This document shows, piece by piece, positions 24,401-36,400 of a stretch of 64,000 nt of DNA. Position 1 is the stretch's first letter. The number at the start of each line of letters is the position of its first letter. The position numbers and the translations under genes are program-made. The notes under the pieces were generated by a model. It worked only from the letters and a program-made list of their open reading frames with translations. It made no database searches and was not told the DNA's origin. The stretch is from Andrena cerasifolii (Eukaryota; Arthropoda; Insecta; Hymenoptera; Andrenidae): positions 1,902,001 through 1,966,000 of the forward strand of contig NC_135133.1 in assembly GCF_050908995.1 (NCBI RefSeq). Direction: 5' to 3'.

Positions 24401-27400
24401 ATCGTTTTGCGTCCATTTTCTTTTTTTTCGGTTTAATTTCTGACATTTTTCTGCAGAAAAACAAAGAAAAATCTATGGATTATAATTATAGGTGAGAATA
24501 AAAAATAATTGGCCAATACTGGACGACTTAGAGTTGGACAAAATGTAATCTAATTACAAATTACAAAGTACGATTAAACTGTAATTGTGTAATTTATTAC
24601 ACATTATTTTCTGTAATCGTTCGTTTACATAGTTGACAAAACCAAATGGTCAACTACCTAAATTAACAATCACAGAAAATAATGTGTAATCAATTACACA
24701 ATTACAGTTTAATCATAATTTATAATTTGTAAATAGATTACATTGTGCCCAACTCTGCGGGTACTGCACGATAAGCACGTGGACAAAGTTTTAGGAAAAT
24801 CAGGGCATTTATGTATAGTTAATAGTCTAAAAATAATATACGTAATATGACAAAATTATTTACTTACCTGAGAAATAAGAAATCAGCTATGAAATAGTCC
24901 AATACTTTTCTCAACACCTGCATGAAAGGTGTTTTTGATAGTCTGCTGCGCGATTCGCAAAAAAAATACACACGATGGATAACGATTAGTCGAACAAATG
25001 CATCTTCGTACCACAGGGTAACGCCAAACTCCAGTCTCCTTGGGAGCAAAGTAAAAAATTGCGAATACGCATGCGCGTAAGGTCTTTTTCCCTTGGGAGA
25101 AAAGTAGAAAACGCGATTACGTCTGAAATCGGTCATTTTCCTCAAAACACCCATTTTCATGCAGGTGTTAAAAAAATATAACTTTTGTCGTGCGAACCAC
25201 CAAAGTCAACGATAACTGCTTAGAACTCTGGTAATACTGAAAGGAAAAGAACGTCGCCGGAATACGTTGCTACGGACTCTAGTATTTATTTATTTTTCCA
25301 TCGATAGTGCAGTTAATTATCATTAGAAGCGAGATCTAGCTTTCGCCGTATGACTCTCCCCTACAACTTACTGAAATCTACAAACGGGATTTTTAAAGTT
25401 TCATTACCAGCTGATGTCAGATAAAAGAGTTGAAAAACCGATCAATATTCTAAGCTATTCCAACCAATTGTAATTTTTTTCAAAACGTTTAAACGCGTCA
25501 ACTGGTAAACTAATCCTTCTAGCTTCTTAAAAAAATCAAGTCGTTTGCTTCAACATTAAAAAAGTTATTCTGATTTAAAGGGTGTACGTATCTACGGGGC
25601 CGCCACTGTAGGTTCTATCCTATCGAGGTTCGCCTTACGACGCACAGTGGTTCAGAGGCGGAAAAAAGTCAAAAAATCATGTCACAATTTCGTATTGCTT
25701 TTTTAGGTATGTTTTTTCATCGGTTACGTATCGATCATTTCCTCTCACTTAGCCTCTAAAACCGATTGCAAGTGCGGAAAAACTCGCACTAAAGAAGTAT
25801 GGCCAAAATTTCTACAAATCACTAAGTGGACCTGTTTTTTCCGGAGTAGTTTTATTACTCATTTTTACATAGTGTAGAGCAAAAAGAAGTAGAATTGAAA
25901 CTGTTGTCAGAATATAACAATATCTCAAAGAATACCGAGGTGTTTTAGAAATCACCATTTTTTTCAGGTACCTCCGTCTACCTCCGCAACGAAACTGGAG
26001 AGGTTTGAAAGTACATATTTTGAGGTACAATTCCCATTAAAAAATTTCACCGTCCATCACCGTCTGTACCGTATGCAAACGTTTTTGTAAGTTTTTTTTT
26101 CGTAAAAAAAGGTTAATACCTAATTGCTACTGTTGACCGTCGATCCCTCTTGTGGGTGTCGCCTTTCAATAGAAAACTTTGCGCTGATTCCGAATATATA
26201 CCATGTTCCTATACCTAAAATAAACGATTCGTGCGTTTTTTGGCCAAAAACCATGAAAAATCACGTTTTTTTCACATATTTTGCGATATTGAGCAGTTTT
26301 CTTCTGCCTCCATGTAATTTTGTCCAATAGAATAGTTGTATAGAATTAAAATATGCGTTTTTTTTATTTTTTTAAATTTATTTTTAACTGTCTAAACATT
26401 GTACAAGTACAAAATCCGTTCAAAAAACGAATATTGACAGTTAAAAATAAATTTAAAAAATTTAAAAAAACGCATATTTTAATTCTATACAACTTTTCTA
26501 TTGGACAAAATTACACGGAGGCAGAAGAAAACTGCTCAATATCGCAAAATATGTGAAAAAACGTGATTTTTCATGGTTTTTGGCCAAAAAACACATGAAT
26601 CGTTTATTTTAGGTATAGGAACATGGTATATATTCGGAATCAGCGCAAAATTTTCTATAAGAATACATAGAGAACCCATTTTTTTCCAAAATTTCCCATT
26701 TTGGAACCACTGTGCGACGCTCCTTGATATCAAAGAAGGATGTCTGTTATCGCTCCTGTCTTACACTTCTCCCTCTATACCCACATTGATAAATTAATGG
26801 AAGCTTGAGTCGTTCAGTGAAAGAATACCAAATTGGTCCAATCAGAGAAATCGAAAATGGCGCACTTTAGAACTCGATTTCAAAGGATTCCCCTATTTTC
26901 GTGAAACTTGATGCGATGAAACGTTGAAAGGAAGATATCAAGTGAACATATTTCCCCCCCTTTTCTTTGTGCAAAATTTCATGTAAATTTGGTAAAGTGC
27001 TTTGGCACGATGAAAGTAATTTTTCGTTCGTTTATTTTCTTTCCTTGGAAGAAAAGTGGTGTAGGTGATTCATTTGAAGAAAAGGTTACATAAATGTGTT
27101 CTGCTTTCACCTACCACTGGCACTATCGGTTCAGTAATAATAATTCGGTGTAACTGAAACAACGTGGCTAGTAGGCGCTACTTTTCCCTTGAATTTTTAC
27201 CTCGCAAGAGGGAGCTGGAGACGCTGCGCGCGGTCAACGAACCGTCGAGGATTCCGTTCCGTCATCCTCATCCAACAAAATCCATCGTACGAACAGGCAT
27301 CTCTTTCCTTTTTTCCAGTCTCGATCCAGTTTCTGCTCCTTTATGGGCCCCCTTTTCGCCTGCTGTGAAGCGTTTATGGAACCAGTCGACGGGCGAGATA

Positions 27401-30400
27401 GAATTGAAAGAAACTGGCTGGTGCTATCGCGTCGTGATATCGAAGGATGATTCATTAATAGTTTGGACGTCGAGCGTGACTGTCTCGTTTCACTCCTCCG
27501 TTACAAGCCATATTCATAAGTATTATATTATGCAATGTTTCGTGACGAGAAAAGCAGAGGCAGACATGATTATCCGCCATTTTTCGCGAGCACAGTATGA
27601 TGTACAGTTCTATTTCCCTTTGTGTATAAAATGTTTGTAAGAGCATAGAATTTGTCACGCGAACACAGGACCACAATTTTGATCATAAAATTGGAATTGT
27701 CATATGAATGTTTAGACCTGCTGCATTTTAAATTACAAAATTAGGATATCGTAGCAGTGTGGTGTTATAATTTCCAGAAAGTGTACTAAATAGTTGCCTC
27801 TGGTTCGTAGGAAAAGTTTAAAAATCATTCGTTAATGTAGATTACGAAGTGAATTAGAAACGGAGTTTTCTGTGCAAGATCTGTTTTATTACAGGTTTTA
27901 CGATTTTTATGAGAATATAGATATGATTTCTTTGCCCTTTTTCTATTCTTTGTTGGTGTGAGGTCATTTTCAATTAGAGGTGTCAATTTGGAGCCATGGG
28001 TTATTTCGAGAAGATTTGATTGGATTAGTTTTTTAAATGATTTTCGTTCTTATTGTCCCTTCTAGAAAAAAACATAGTCGTACATTTAAGAAACACACAA
28101 TGTCTTTGCAATAATCTTGGAGGACTTGGAGATAATTATTTGTTGATAGTTGAAGATTCTGTGGAAAGAAAATAGTAAAGTGAAGGCGTTTTTCTCCCCG
28201 TATCTTGCACGAGATAGCAACTATTTCATATGAAGGATAAGCGAAAAAAAGGGAATGTCACAAAACAGTTTTATCGAAAAATTAAGTGTTTTATTCCAGT
28301 TCATTACATATCTGTTTTTAACCAGTAGGTATATCAAAACGGTAACGTTATTTTACGGAGGCATTTGAATTTTATAACCCTTTGTGATTCGATAGTTCTG
28401 TAGTCCCAAAGTTGCCACCAACAAAATATGCTATAAATCGCAAAATCGCGAAAAATGGACATTCCTCGTTTTTTCCCCTTACCCTTCATATAAGACTTAC
28501 TTAGAAATATCATTAAGCGAAGTCGCTAAATATATTTCGGATTTTAGTACGCGATATAAATTCTTCTCATTTAACTTTGCCACATTTAAGAGTAATACCG
28601 ACAATTTTCTACAAAAATGATATTTTTTCAATGTATAAATTAATTCAGCTTTGCAAATAATTTCTTGTGACCTTGTTTCCATAAAATGAGTTGGCGCCAC
28701 AGGTGTAGCGTATGGTTTCTACACGCATCCTACGCCACGTGCGCATTTTAAGTTATCTGTGTCGTCAGATGTCCATGAAGCTATGTATTTTTCATTGGCC
28801 AATTAACTTAAACTTCCAGCTGATACAGAAGACAGAAGTGATAATATGTATTTGTACCATTATTCCTGTGTCATATATTCTGTTCACTCATTTGCATGGG
28901 TCGTTGCATTTTTTGATGCCACATGGCGTTGAAAGTATTAATCACCTTTGTTACTTTTATCGTCGCATTGCAATCACATTTGTAATGAAGGCGTTCAATC
29001 AGTGAATACAGCCTGCGCGGGGACGCTTATAGGCGTTCAGTGAATAGGGTAAGCAGGCCAGTAGATGGACGGTTTAGCGGATTCCGATGTAAACATCAAG
29101 GTGTTTCTTAGAAATATCTGCTGATTAGAAAAAAAAAATCAAAAGCCTTGCACGTAAAAATGTATAAATTTAAAGAAGAAAATTGCTGTAAGTAAAAAGT
29201 TAATGTATTTAAGCATAAAATGATGAAAATTCTCCTCATAGCCCGTATCACCAGTAGATGGACTATAGGGCTAGTAGATGGACAGTTTGGAACCAATAGA
29301 TGGACGGGTGTCTGGCTAGACGAATAAAAGGCTTATTAGCTACAGTAGTGACCTAGATTAAAGCATTTTTTGTTAAAATATAGTTTATTTCATCAAAATT
29401 AAAAACGTATGCAGTCTTCATTGTCGGAAAACTGTGCAACAGGTTATGGCCCCAGAGTGCAAATAAAGTGAGATTATATCTATCCTGAAGTGATCAGACG
29501 TCATGGATCGTGTAGGACTGTCCCGATTTGACATGTAACCTTTTAAACATTTTCGTAATGGCACAAAGTAAAAATATATATCCATATAGTTATTTTTGAT
29601 ATTCTATGATCTATGTAGTTAATTTTTTCTTATGAAAAAAAGTGTTTTTAATTTTGTTTTAATTTATCAGAAGTATGTCTTTATTATATAATTAAATAAA
29701 CTAAGAAAATGATGTCCTTACAAATGTGGTAAGCTTCTTTTTACATGTCCCACATTCTAACATAAAACGTCTCGTCAATATTGTGTGCTTATATAGTTTA
29801 TTACTTTCTTTCATTTATTCTAATCAATAACATAATTTAACAGGGAATTATAAAATTTGACTAGTTACTTTAACAGATTCAATTATTAAATCCAGTGAAA
29901 TTTCGCTGTTTCCATCTTCTTCGCTGTTTAGATTTGTTTCTTGTAGTATTAACGGATTACAAACTTTATTTACAGTACTGGATTTTCTTTGTGAAATTTC
30001 TTTTCATTTTCACTTCGTCAGGATGCATTGGAAAACCCATCCTGGCTTTATTTAAAATCCACTTTCAGCGGTTTTCTTCGCCTACGGTTAAAATAGGTTT
30101 TGGATCCATTTTACAATGTTCGGGAGTCTTCCCTGATAATTTGGGATGCACTGTTGATTTAGAAATTCTATTTGCTTTGACTGCTTTTCCCACACTCATT
30201 CCTCTTCTAATATTTTCTAAGGCTCTATCTATGTATATCATCATGTGCATATTGATACAAGGTATATCTTTTTTGTTGCTTGCCACCTAAATTAAAAGAA
30301 AAATAAGGTACCTACATACAAGTAAATGTGTAAACTTTTTGTTTATTAAAAAAAAACCGCTTCAAAAGGTTCAATTCTATTCTGTCCATCTACTGGGTTA

Positions 30401-33400
30401 GGTTAGAAAATCCATACCAGTACATGGACAGTCATTTTTATAAGTTCCATCGTTTTATTTTTCTTTGTTTACGCGTTTATTTATAAATTGTTATTATTTC
30501 AGTACAATCATCTATTACATACCTCTTCACAATACGTCCAAACACGTTTTTTATTAACTTGAAAGCACGAATACACTGAGCAATGGCTACTAAGAATCCA
30601 GCGACTAGCGCATACTGGCGTAAGACCGTATATATAAATACTTTTTCGCATCCAAAAAAGATTTCAATAAATATATTAATGTTTTATAAAACAACAAACG
30701 TTTTTTCTACAACATAAAAAACAATAATATAGATTAAAACTCTAGTTCTTTCAATATTAACGATTAACCAACGATTCGTCCATCTACTGGCCTGCTTACC
30801 CTATGGTTAACAAATGTGACTGGAGGATTTCCGCATACGGCCGTGCCCTCAGCGTTTTCACCTGTTACTTAGGGAGAACGCGGGATAATTCCGCTGTGTC
30901 GGGCAAAATGAAATTAATTAATTGTACTCGTACAAGAGCAGAGAAGAATGATACCAATTTAAATAGCTAATCGAAGAAACGTTTAAGACTTAATAAAAGT
31001 AAATAACATATGCCAAGAATCACTGCACAAATTAAAGTGAAATATAATTACTACCACTGCAATATAATTACAGTTTTGCATAAACAAAACTTAATTCGTT
31101 TACATACAGTGGCTCGCATTAATATTCGGACACTTTTTAAAATCGCATAACTTTTTTAGAATTGGTCCAAACAACTTGAGTTTTTTGAGAAGCTGGAAGG
31201 ATTAGTTTTCTAACTGACGCGTTTCGTCGTTTAGAAAAAAAAAAAATGTATTTGGTTGGAATAGCGAAAAGAATAGTAAAGGTCGATTTTTAAACTTTTT
31301 TTGTGAGCTTGTAATGAAAATTCAAAAAACCCGTTTGTAGATTGCAGTAAGTTGTATACGTGCCTAAAATTTCATCAGAATCGGTAAACGTTGCTCCGAG
31401 CTACAAACGTTTAAATATCGCAGAATAAGGTCGAGAATCGCGAAAATTCCCGAAATCAGCGATTCTCGACCTTTACTAACCCTAACCCAGACCTTTACTA
31501 TTCTTTTCGCTATTCCAACCAAATACATTTTTTTTCTAAACGACGAAACGCGTCAGTTAGAAAATTAATCCTTCCAGCTTCTCAAAAAAACTCAAGTTGT
31601 TTGGACCAATTCTAAAAAAGTTATGCGATTTTAAAAAGCGTCCGAATATTAATGCGAGCCACTGTATAAGCACACATCGAGGCTCTGTAAAAGGGAAAAC
31701 CTTAAACTCGATTTTCACGAAAACCTTTCAATAGCGCAGCCTGCGTATTAAAAACATTAATATACATATTGGGCACCCATTATATGTAAAATATTAGCAG
31801 AAAATATTATGCACTCCCCTCGTCAGCACGAAGAGGCACATAGTGAGCACTTTCAGATGAAGACTTGGCAGGTGGCAGCATTACAAGCAATCTACGCGGT
31901 AAAAGTGTGTTTTGATTCGTCGTCAGCCAGGCAAGGAAGGCCAGGCGCAAAGGTCTAGCAGAGTGGGGATGGCGTAAGGCCCCCTTCCCCCTTTCACCTT
32001 CTTCGCGAAGGAGGAAGGAGCGACTGGGCCTGGATTTCTTTCCTTCTTGGATACGTGGCGGCCACGACGCTGGCGGCGCTGCCGGTCGAGAGCGGAAGCC
32101 TGCGATCTCCTCGCGTCGGGAACACGAAGAGCGATCGTGCCAGCTGTGATCGTCGCCAGCACGCGCCGATCGGTGCACGTGGTCGCCCAGATCGAGTTCG
32201 TCATTGAGAGTGATAGTGGATCTTCCTTGCCCCCATTACCTTAAACGTTCTATCGTCGAGATCCTCCATCTTCCCACCGAAACGTGCAGCCTAGCTTCAC
32301 CTCGACTTGTACATCGCGAAAATTCTATAAACGTAATTTTGAACTTCTACTGTTGGTGAACGCGAGGCACGTCTAAGTGATTCGAACGAGAAAGCAACAA
32401 CTGCGAGTCTAAAGATCATTGGATGGAGAGATCCACGCAGAAGTCGTGCTATTCGTGGCTCTCGGAGCGGGACTCGATCGGCGAACGGTTTCCCTGCGGA
32501 GGAAACTTGTTTCTACGGTTCAGGAGACAGAAAGGAGGGTACGGTGACCGGTAAACAAAGCAGTGAGGCAGAAGACTCCTCTGTGGTGGCGGACACTTCC
32601 TCTGCTAGCTTCCAAGTGGACGCCAAGATGCGCTGAGGAACGATCGAGGGTTTTGCGATGCCTCTACCGATCGTCGAGGATTCTTTAAACGAACCCTTGC
32701 CGATCTGCTTGTCGGAGAGACCTTCGGTTCTGAATTTCGTTTAGAAGCTCGCGCCTGGCCAGTAAAATCGGGTAGCCATGAAAAGAGATATGCCAGATGT
32801 AAAGCAGAGGAACGACAAGGTCGAGGATCGTCTGGGGTCGTCGAAGCAGAGCTCGAGATGGAGGGTGTGCCAGGAGCACGGCGAGCAGGACTGTCCCAGC
32901 GAAAATGAACACGAGTTCGAGTCGCTGGAGTACGAAGAGGACGCTTACTACTCGAACATGACGGCGACGCCGAGCTTCGACGACATCGACGAGCTCAGCG
33001 ACGACGGTGGCGAGCTGGTGGTCCACTGTTGGCACGACTCGAACGGGGAGATCGACGAAATCGTGGTGGACGACGCGAATCTGTCCGTGGAGACGCAGTT
33101 CCTCACTGCTGATGGGGAGGATGGCGGCACCAGTCGGGGACGGAAGAAAAGGAGATCGGTCCGTGTGATATTCCAGGACTTCTCGAAGCCCTACCTGGCC
33201 AAGATCAGCAACAGCCAGAATTACAAGAAGTTCCTCGAATTGGTAAAAGGTGCACAGTATAATTCCGGGTACGCTAGAACCTGTCTGGAGGTTCAAGACT
33301 AATGTGATCTGTATGATCCTGGAGGGAAATTACACGGGCATGCGATGAAAAAAGTTCTTTCTATATTTTAGCAGTTTTTAATATACTCTCGGGTGCTGCA

Positions 33401-36400
33401 TTCGAATAAACACTTTAGGGTCGCCATAACGGTTGGTGCTGGTAAATATTAGAAATTTCTAGGAGGGTATGAATATTGGATCGCCAGGCTACATCAGTTG
33501 TGATTTCAGTAGCTTTTCACTTCTAATTTCATTCAAATATTACACCATAAATTAGGTGATGGAGTAAAGCTCAGGTTATTTTTGCATTTAGAAGTGCAAA
33601 TTCCTATGAAAGCAGCATAAATTTTTTAAAGTTTTATGACTCTCAATTTTACAGCTCTGTTGTTTTTGAATGACGGTGATGTAGAAGGCTAAATTCTGAA
33701 GTAATCTGCAAAGTGCTTGTTACCTAGTTGTAACAACCATTACCTAGTACTCAAAGTAGGATCAAAGATATTTTCTTTCCTTCTGTGTTAGTGATAGGTA
33801 CTTCGATCAAATTAATCATCTCAGCAATGCATATATGTGTCGAAGTGCAGATGAAATCTATTGCAACTTTCTACGCGTTTTCGTGAAATTTCAGGACAGA
33901 TAGAAAGTCTTTATAACTTGGAAAAAATGTATTTCCAGATATTAGATTGTATAGCGTGTTTTTGCCTCTAAAGTGAGTAGAATAGTCTTCCAGAATTTGC
34001 TCACCTATTTCTGGCACAGTATATAATTCTGCGAAAGTTATAAAATTTAGTGTTTGTGTAAAAATGTAGAAAGTATATAGCAGATCATAGATTAGGAATA
34101 CTTTTCTTTTTTGCAGCTGTTCATATCAATTTTTATGCCAGTATATTAATTTTTTTCAATGCGAGATAATAATCTAATACTTCTCAAAGTTCTATTTCGT
34201 CAGCATCAAGAGAAAGTAAAATGATAACAAGTTCCTTAAATTAGTGGAGAAGTCATGAATTTCGATTTAGGAACCCAAAATTGCAATTCGTTTACAAAAC
34301 AATCCACTGTTTGTTTGCCATCGCGAATTTTATTGGATCTATTGTTAATACACTTGCATCGAAAATTTCCTCTCACCGAAACATTTTGTTTTTAGTTATT
34401 TCTCCTTGGGAACTCATTGCTCCAAAGCAGTATTTCGATTTAAACTGTGAAAATACTTTAGTGCATATTTTTTCGCATTGTTAGACATTCTTGCGTGTGC
34501 TAAGAATTGGAAGGAGCACACGAACGACCATAAGTAGGACAGAATTGCAAAATATGAAAGTGAGAACTGTATCAGGGTTCTGCTGCGTCGCTACTACCAA
34601 ACTCCAGCGAACAACGGTGCCCGAACTCGACATTAAGCCGCGCTCCCACCATCATACTCTGGTATACGATGAAATATCTTTAGCCCAGGGCTTGAATAGA
34701 TTTCGAAAATAACTGTTTCAAAGTGTTATATAAAGGTTCTGACTGAAAGAGTTATGAAGAACCTATATTCGGAATAACCGTTATAAAGAACCTAAATATC
34801 AGACTATATAAGTATAAGTTACGGTTTCTATATAGCTCTATAACTTTTATTTTTTAAGTTCTATAACTTTTATTTTTTACTTTCTATAACTGTTATTTTT
34901 TTAGCTTCTATAACTTTTATTTTTTAGATTCTATAACTTTTATTTTTTAAGTTCTATAACTTTTATTTTTTACTTTCTATAACTGTTATTTTTTTAGCTT
35001 CTATAACTTTTATTTTTTAGATTCTATAACTTTTATTTTTTAGGTTCTATAACTTTAATTTTTTAGGTTCTATAACTTTTATTTTTTAGGTTCTATAACT
35101 TTTATTTTTTAGGTTCTATAACTTTTATTTTTTAGGTTCTATAACTTTTATTTTTTAGGTTCTATAACTTTTATTTTTTAGGTTCTATAACTTTTATTTT
35201 TTAGGTTCTATATAAGTTACAAAGCGGTTATAGAACCGATTCTTGTAACGATTGTACAGAATTTTACAGTAAATGAAATCACAACATGTTACAACTATAG
35301 ATTACTCTTTGTAACCAAATTGTTTAAAAATTATTATAAATAAGTAAGCAAATATATATTATGTACACATTTGTACATATGTATATGTATACACTCGGCG
35401 GTGTGCAAGGATCACTTGTATACATATGTACAAATGTGTACATAATATACATTTGCTTACTTATTTATAATAATTTTTAAACAATTTGGTTACACAGAGT
35501 AATCTATAGTTGTAATATGTTGTGATTTCATTTACTGTAAAACTCTGTACAATCGTTACAAGAATCGGTTCTATAACCGCTTTGTAACTTATATAGAACC
35601 TAAAAAATAAAAGTTATACAGCTACATAGGAACCGTAACTTATACTTATATAGTCTGATATTTAGGTTCTTTACAACGGTTATTCCGAATAAAGGTTCTT
35701 CATAACTCTTTCAAGAACCGAAATCTTTACAATAACGGTTTCAAGCCCTGCCTTAGCCAAAACTGGTCATTTGGAATAAAGAACGCGATCAGTGTTTTAT
35801 GGCAAAATTCTAAAATTATATTCCTTGAGGTGGATAAAGAATTTGTAAGGATTAAAAATACTCCCCCGTTGAAACTACATAAACATTAGTGTGCTAGTTA
35901 AGCTTGCTCTTTACTTCGCATTTCACACGTGGAAACGTGGCTTTACATTTTCACCTTGGTACCCGTAGAAACCAATTTCTCTTTTTTTCTACATAAGAAA
36001 GGCAACATTTTTGTCATTCCTCTCAGGTCAGCCGAAAAAAAACAGTGAAATAGCAAAGGCTGCAGTCTCCACAAGTATTCATATTAATCCGAGACGTATC
36101 AGCAAAATAAATCCTCATCGAAGCTACCTATCCATACCACAAGTTTCAAAGTTTCTCCATGAACAGATCACGTTGCAACCGAGTAATTCTCAAGAACTTA
36201 CGAATCTTCTTTCTCGCTACGAATTTTAACGAACCATGAATGGTGTGAACGTTAATTACCCTCATGAAGGCTTTCGTCGAGCTCGACTTTCTTTGCACAG
36301 CCTCGATCGAAATTGTTCCTGCTGTTTGCAACGTCGTTTTGCTTCACCGCACCCGTGAAAGTTCCCGTGGCGTCTGTAAATCGATGATATCCAGGATGTA

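Larger units (their letters stand above)
23135..25361. mobile_element. Second-level nested element with GGGGAGAGTCATAC ends
   Basis: TA at 23133-23134 and 25362-25363 flank inverted ends GGGGAGAGTCATAC. It lies inside the arms of the 22755-25608 fold-back. An internal inverted pair (GTCGTCCAGTAGCGGCC at about 23331 and its complement near 24510-24526) suggests it was itself a fold-back before three further elements inserted. Confidence 0.65.
22755..25608. mobile_element. Outer TA-flanked fold-back with CAGTGGCGGCC ends
   Basis: TA at 22753-22754 and 25609-25610 flank inverted ends CAGTGGCGGCC. Arms stay complementary inward: the GTACACCCTTTAAA segment, ACTTTTTTAAWGTTGRAGCA, then ATTGGTYGGAAT and CTACAAACGGGATTTTTAAA. 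The insertion 23135-25361 separates the arms. The same arm sequence recurs at 31108-31664 and in part at 12827-12990. Confidence 0.75.

Noticed and set aside
27164..27640. 158-codon open frame on the plus strand
   Set aside because: It starts at a GTG, has no early ATG, no family motif and no matching splice sites; likely chance in a GC-richer part of intron 1.
32685..33296. 203-codon minus-strand frame
   Set aside because: It is the antisense shadow of the 174-codon plus-strand frame, which has better start context, acidic protein-like composition and a downstream poly(A) signal.
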